64,000 nucleotides of DNA, from contig NZ_CP162490.1 in assembly GCF_041245805.1 (NCBI RefSeq), positions 1,217,001-1,281,000 of the forward strand, read 5' to 3'. The first letter of the stretch is position 1. Each line of letters starts with the position of its first letter. This DNA is from Xanthomonas sp. DAR 34887. GTDB lineage: Bacteria > Pseudomonadota > Gammaproteobacteria > Xanthomonadales > Xanthomonadaceae. The notes under the pieces are model-generated. The model did no database searches, was not told where the DNA came from, and saw only the letters and a list, made by a program, of their open reading frames with translations. Shown piece after piece: positions 62,176-64,000 of this stretch. The position numbers and the translations under genes were made by a program.

Positions 62176-62916
62176 TCAGATGTCCTCGTGGATGCCGCAC
62201 TCGCGCTTGAGGCCGAAGAAGCGGGTATCTTCCTCGCGCATGCCCGGCTCCCAGCGGCGGGTGGTGTGGAAGTCGCCGATCGACACGTAGCCTTCTTCCC
62301 ACAGCGGGTGGTAGGGCAGGCCGTGCTGCTGCATGTACTGCCACAGGTCGCGGTCGCTCCAGTCGGCGATCGGGTTGATTTTGTAGCGCTCGCCGCGCTT
62401 CTGCACGAACGGGGTCTGCGCGCGGCTGTCGGACTGGCTGCGGCGCAGGCCGGTGAACCAGGTGCCGACCTTCAGTTCGTCCAGCGCGCGGCGCATCGGC
62501 TCGACCTTGCGCAGGTTGTTGTACTGCTCGATGCCGACCATGCCCTGTTCCCACAAGCGGCCATGGCGCGCTTCCATCCACGCGCGGCTGACCAGCGGCC
62601 GGTACACCTTGAGGTTGAGCTTGAGCTTGTCGGTGAGCGCGTCGGCGAAGCGGTAGGTCTCGGCGAACAGGTAGCCGGTGTCGATCAGGATCACCGGGAT
62701 GTCCGGCAACTGCTGGGTCAGCAGGTGCAGCGTCGCCGCCGATTGCGCGCCGAAGCTCGACGACAGCGCGGCCTCGGCCGGGCCGTGTTCGAGCGCCCAG
62801 GCCACGCGCTGCACCGCGGTCATCGGCGCCAGCAACGCGTTGACCGCGTCGAGATCCCATGCCGTCGCTGGCGCGTTGGCGGAGTCGTGGTGGGCGGAGG
62901 CGGGCAGGGCGCTCAT
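62176..62916 (-). CDS. cysH: Phosphoadenosine phosphosulfate reductase
   Basis: A 246-residue PAPS reductase that gives sulfite. The phosphate-binding region ALSSSFGAQSAATLHLL, VILIDTGYLFAETYRFAD, WFTGLRRSQSDSRAQ and the C-terminal ECGIHE with the active Cys (about C240) are all intact. It has no second Cys pair that would hold a 4Fe-4S cluster, so PAPS with thioredoxin, rather than APS, is the expected chemistry. Its ATG overlaps the cysI stop by four bases, so it is translated behind cysI. Confidence 0.95.
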   Translation of the reverse strand: MSALPASAHHDSANAPATAWDLDAVNALLAPMTAVQRVAWALEHGPAEAALSSSFGAQSAATLHLLTQQLPDIPVILIDTGYLFAETYRFADALTDKLKLNLKVYRPLVSRAWMEARHGRLWEQGMVGIEQYNNLRKVEPMRRALDELKVGTWFTGLRRSQSDSRAQTPFVQKRGERYKINPIADWSDRDLWQYMQQHGLPYHPLWEEGYVSIGDFHTTRRWEPGMREEDTRFFGLKRECGIHEDI

Positions 62917-64000
62917 GCGTGCAGTTCCGAGGGAATGAGATGGCGGTGGGTGGGGTAGGCGGGCAGTGCGACCAGGCCGCTGCGGTGCAGGAAGTCGCCG
63001 AAGCCCTCATCGGCGTCGCGTTCGCTGGCGTAGCGCGCGAACAGCGGATCCAGCGCGTCCAGGATCTCCGGCTCGGCGATGTTTTCGCGGTACAGCGTGT
63101 TCAGGCGCTGGCCGCGGTGATCGGCGCCGAGCATCAGGTTGTAGCGGCCGGGCGCCTTGCCGACCAGCGCGATCTCGGCCAGGTACGGCCGCGAGCAGCC
63201 GTTCGGGCAACCGGAAATGCGCAGCAGGATCGGCGTCTCGCGCAGCCCGTGGCGGTCCAGCAACGGCTCCAGCTTGCCGACGAAGTCGGGCAGGTAACGC
63301 TCGGCCTCGGCCATCGCCAGGCCGCAGGTGGGCAGCGCCACGCAGGCCATCGCCGCGCGCGCCAGCGCGGTGCGCGCCTGGTTGCCGATGTCCAGCGCAT
63401 GCGCGCGCACCAAGGTGTCGATCGCCTCGCGCAGCGCAGCCGGAATGCTGGCGACGACCAGGTTCTGGTTGGAGGTCATGCGGAAATGCGCGCCTTCGCC
63501 GTCGCGCTGCAGCAGCTCGGCGATCTCGCGCAGGCCGCTGAGATGACGCGCGCCGTCGTCACGGTCGGCGATGCGCCCGGCCGGCAGCGACAGGGTCAGG
63601 TGCGCGCGGCCGTCCTCGCCTTCGCTCCAGCCGTAGCGGTCGCCGTTGTGCTCGAACGCGAACGCGCGGGTCGGCTGCAGGGCGATGCCGGCGCGGCGCT
63701 GGATCTCGGCGACGACGACGTCCAGGCCATGGTCGTCGATCGTGTACTTGAAGCGCGCGCGCTTGCGCAGCGTGCGGTTGCCGAGATCGCGCTGGGTGGT
63801 GACCACCGCGGTGGCGACATCGAGCAACTGGTCGCGCGCGATGAAGCCGATCACGTTGGCCACGCGCGGATAGGTCTCGGCGTCGCCATGGGTGGCGCCC
63901 ATGCCGCCGCCGATGCTGACGTTGTAGCCGGCCAGTTCGCCGTCGGCACCGAGCACGCCGATGAAGCCCAGGTCGTTGGCGAACACGTCCACGTCGTTGA
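62913..64000 (-). CDS. cysI: Sulfite reductase hemoprotein beta subunit, C-terminal part (partial)
   Basis: The frame is open to the window edge, so the N-terminus lies beyond base 64000. About 362 residues are visible. Siroheme/4Fe-4S ligands are clear in CVALPTCGLAMAEAERYLPD and ISGCPNGCSRPYLAE. Other family marks are DLGFIGVLGADGELAGYNVS with IGGGMGATHGD, and FRMTSNQNLVVASI. It reduces sulfite to sulfide with CysJ, which is not in view. It needs siroheme, the product of the CysG encoded 11 kb away. Confidence 0.96.
   Translation of the reverse strand, partial: NDVDVFANDLGFIGVLGADGELAGYNVSIGGGMGATHGDAETYPRVANVIGFIARDQLLDVATAVVTTQRDLGNRTLRKRARFKYTIDDHGLDVVVAEIQRRAGIALQPTRAFAFEHNGDRYGWSEGEDGRAHLTLSLPAGRIADRDDGARHLSGLREIAELLQRDGEGAHFRMTSNQNLVVASIPAALREAIDTLVRAHALDIGNQARTALARAAMACVALPTCGLAMAEAERYLPDFVGKLEPLLDRHGLRETPILLRISGCPNGCSRPYLAEIALVGKAPGRYNLMLGADHRGQRLNTLYRENIAEPEILDALDPLFARYASERDADEGFGDFLHRSGLVALPAYPTHRHLIPSELHA

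Noticed and set aside
1..64000. rRNA, tRNA or riboswitch genes
   Set aside because: No cloverleaf, rRNA or known riboswitch sequence was recognised by eye; a covariance-model scan would be needed to exclude small RNAs.

Overview
The window is high-GC chromosomal DNA of a xanthomonad, most likely a Xanthomonas species. This rests on the DUF2339-DUF3999-pgk-pyk-fba glycolytic order, repeats with the core GTAGGAGCGGCTTCAGCCGC, G-rich GGGATTGGGG spacers, and a purine-catabolic operon with an HpyO-like flavoprotein where a uricase or HpxO would otherwise be. Nearly all of it is coding. I see no rRNA, tRNA or CRISPR array.

Layout. 1-5.5 kb: end of a DUF2339 membrane protein, DUF3999 protein, pgk, a HAD phosphatase and pyk. 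5.6-15.0 kb: an efflux block of slightly lower GC between pyk and fba. A leftward operon (RND adaptor, RND pump, SDR, DHA2 MFS transporter, frameshifted thioesterase) and a rightward outer-membrane factor flank a TetR gene, with matching GTGAC-N14-GTCAC palindromes on both sides. 15.3-16.3 kb: class I fba with a terminator. 16.5-19.3 kb: a divergent response regulator/7TM histidine kinase pair around a 9-bp inverted repeat. 19.5-27.2 kb: a two-partner secretion pair, FhaC/ShlB-type transporter plus a 2001-residue adhesin with GLUG motifs and near-identical 243-bp MBG repeats. 27.5-30.6 kb: macro-domain protein, a small membrane protein with two L7/L12-like motifs, an ICMT-like methyltransferase and a divergent nucleoside hydrolase.

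30.8-48.6 kb: purine salvage and degradation. An AtzE/HpxY amidase and an HpxW-type gamma-glutamyltransferase-like protein come first. A TPR gene, a broken transferase fragment and a lone phage tailspike-like gene follow. After a LysR gene comes a tightly overlapping ten-gene operon: allantoate amidohydrolase, ureidoglycine aminotransferase, PuuE, HpxZ, OHCU decarboxylase, HpyO-like urate hydroxylase, HIU hydrolase, XdhA, XdhB and XdhC. Together these predict xanthine -> urate -> HIU -> OHCU -> allantoin -> allantoate -> ureidoglycine -> oxalurate and its breakdown.

48.7-64 kb: a tandem REP-like array; cysK and an internally shortened cysG divergent from a CysB-type regulator; a LURP-one/scramblase-fold protein; a GAF histidine kinase; arsR-arsC-arsH without an arsenite pump; a FIST-like protein with a 73-residue partner; a DUF2946/TonB receptor/PepSY cluster probably concerned with metal; and cysH-cysI, with cysI running off the end. 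Sulfate-assimilation genes thus lie in two places (49-52 kb and 62-64 kb).
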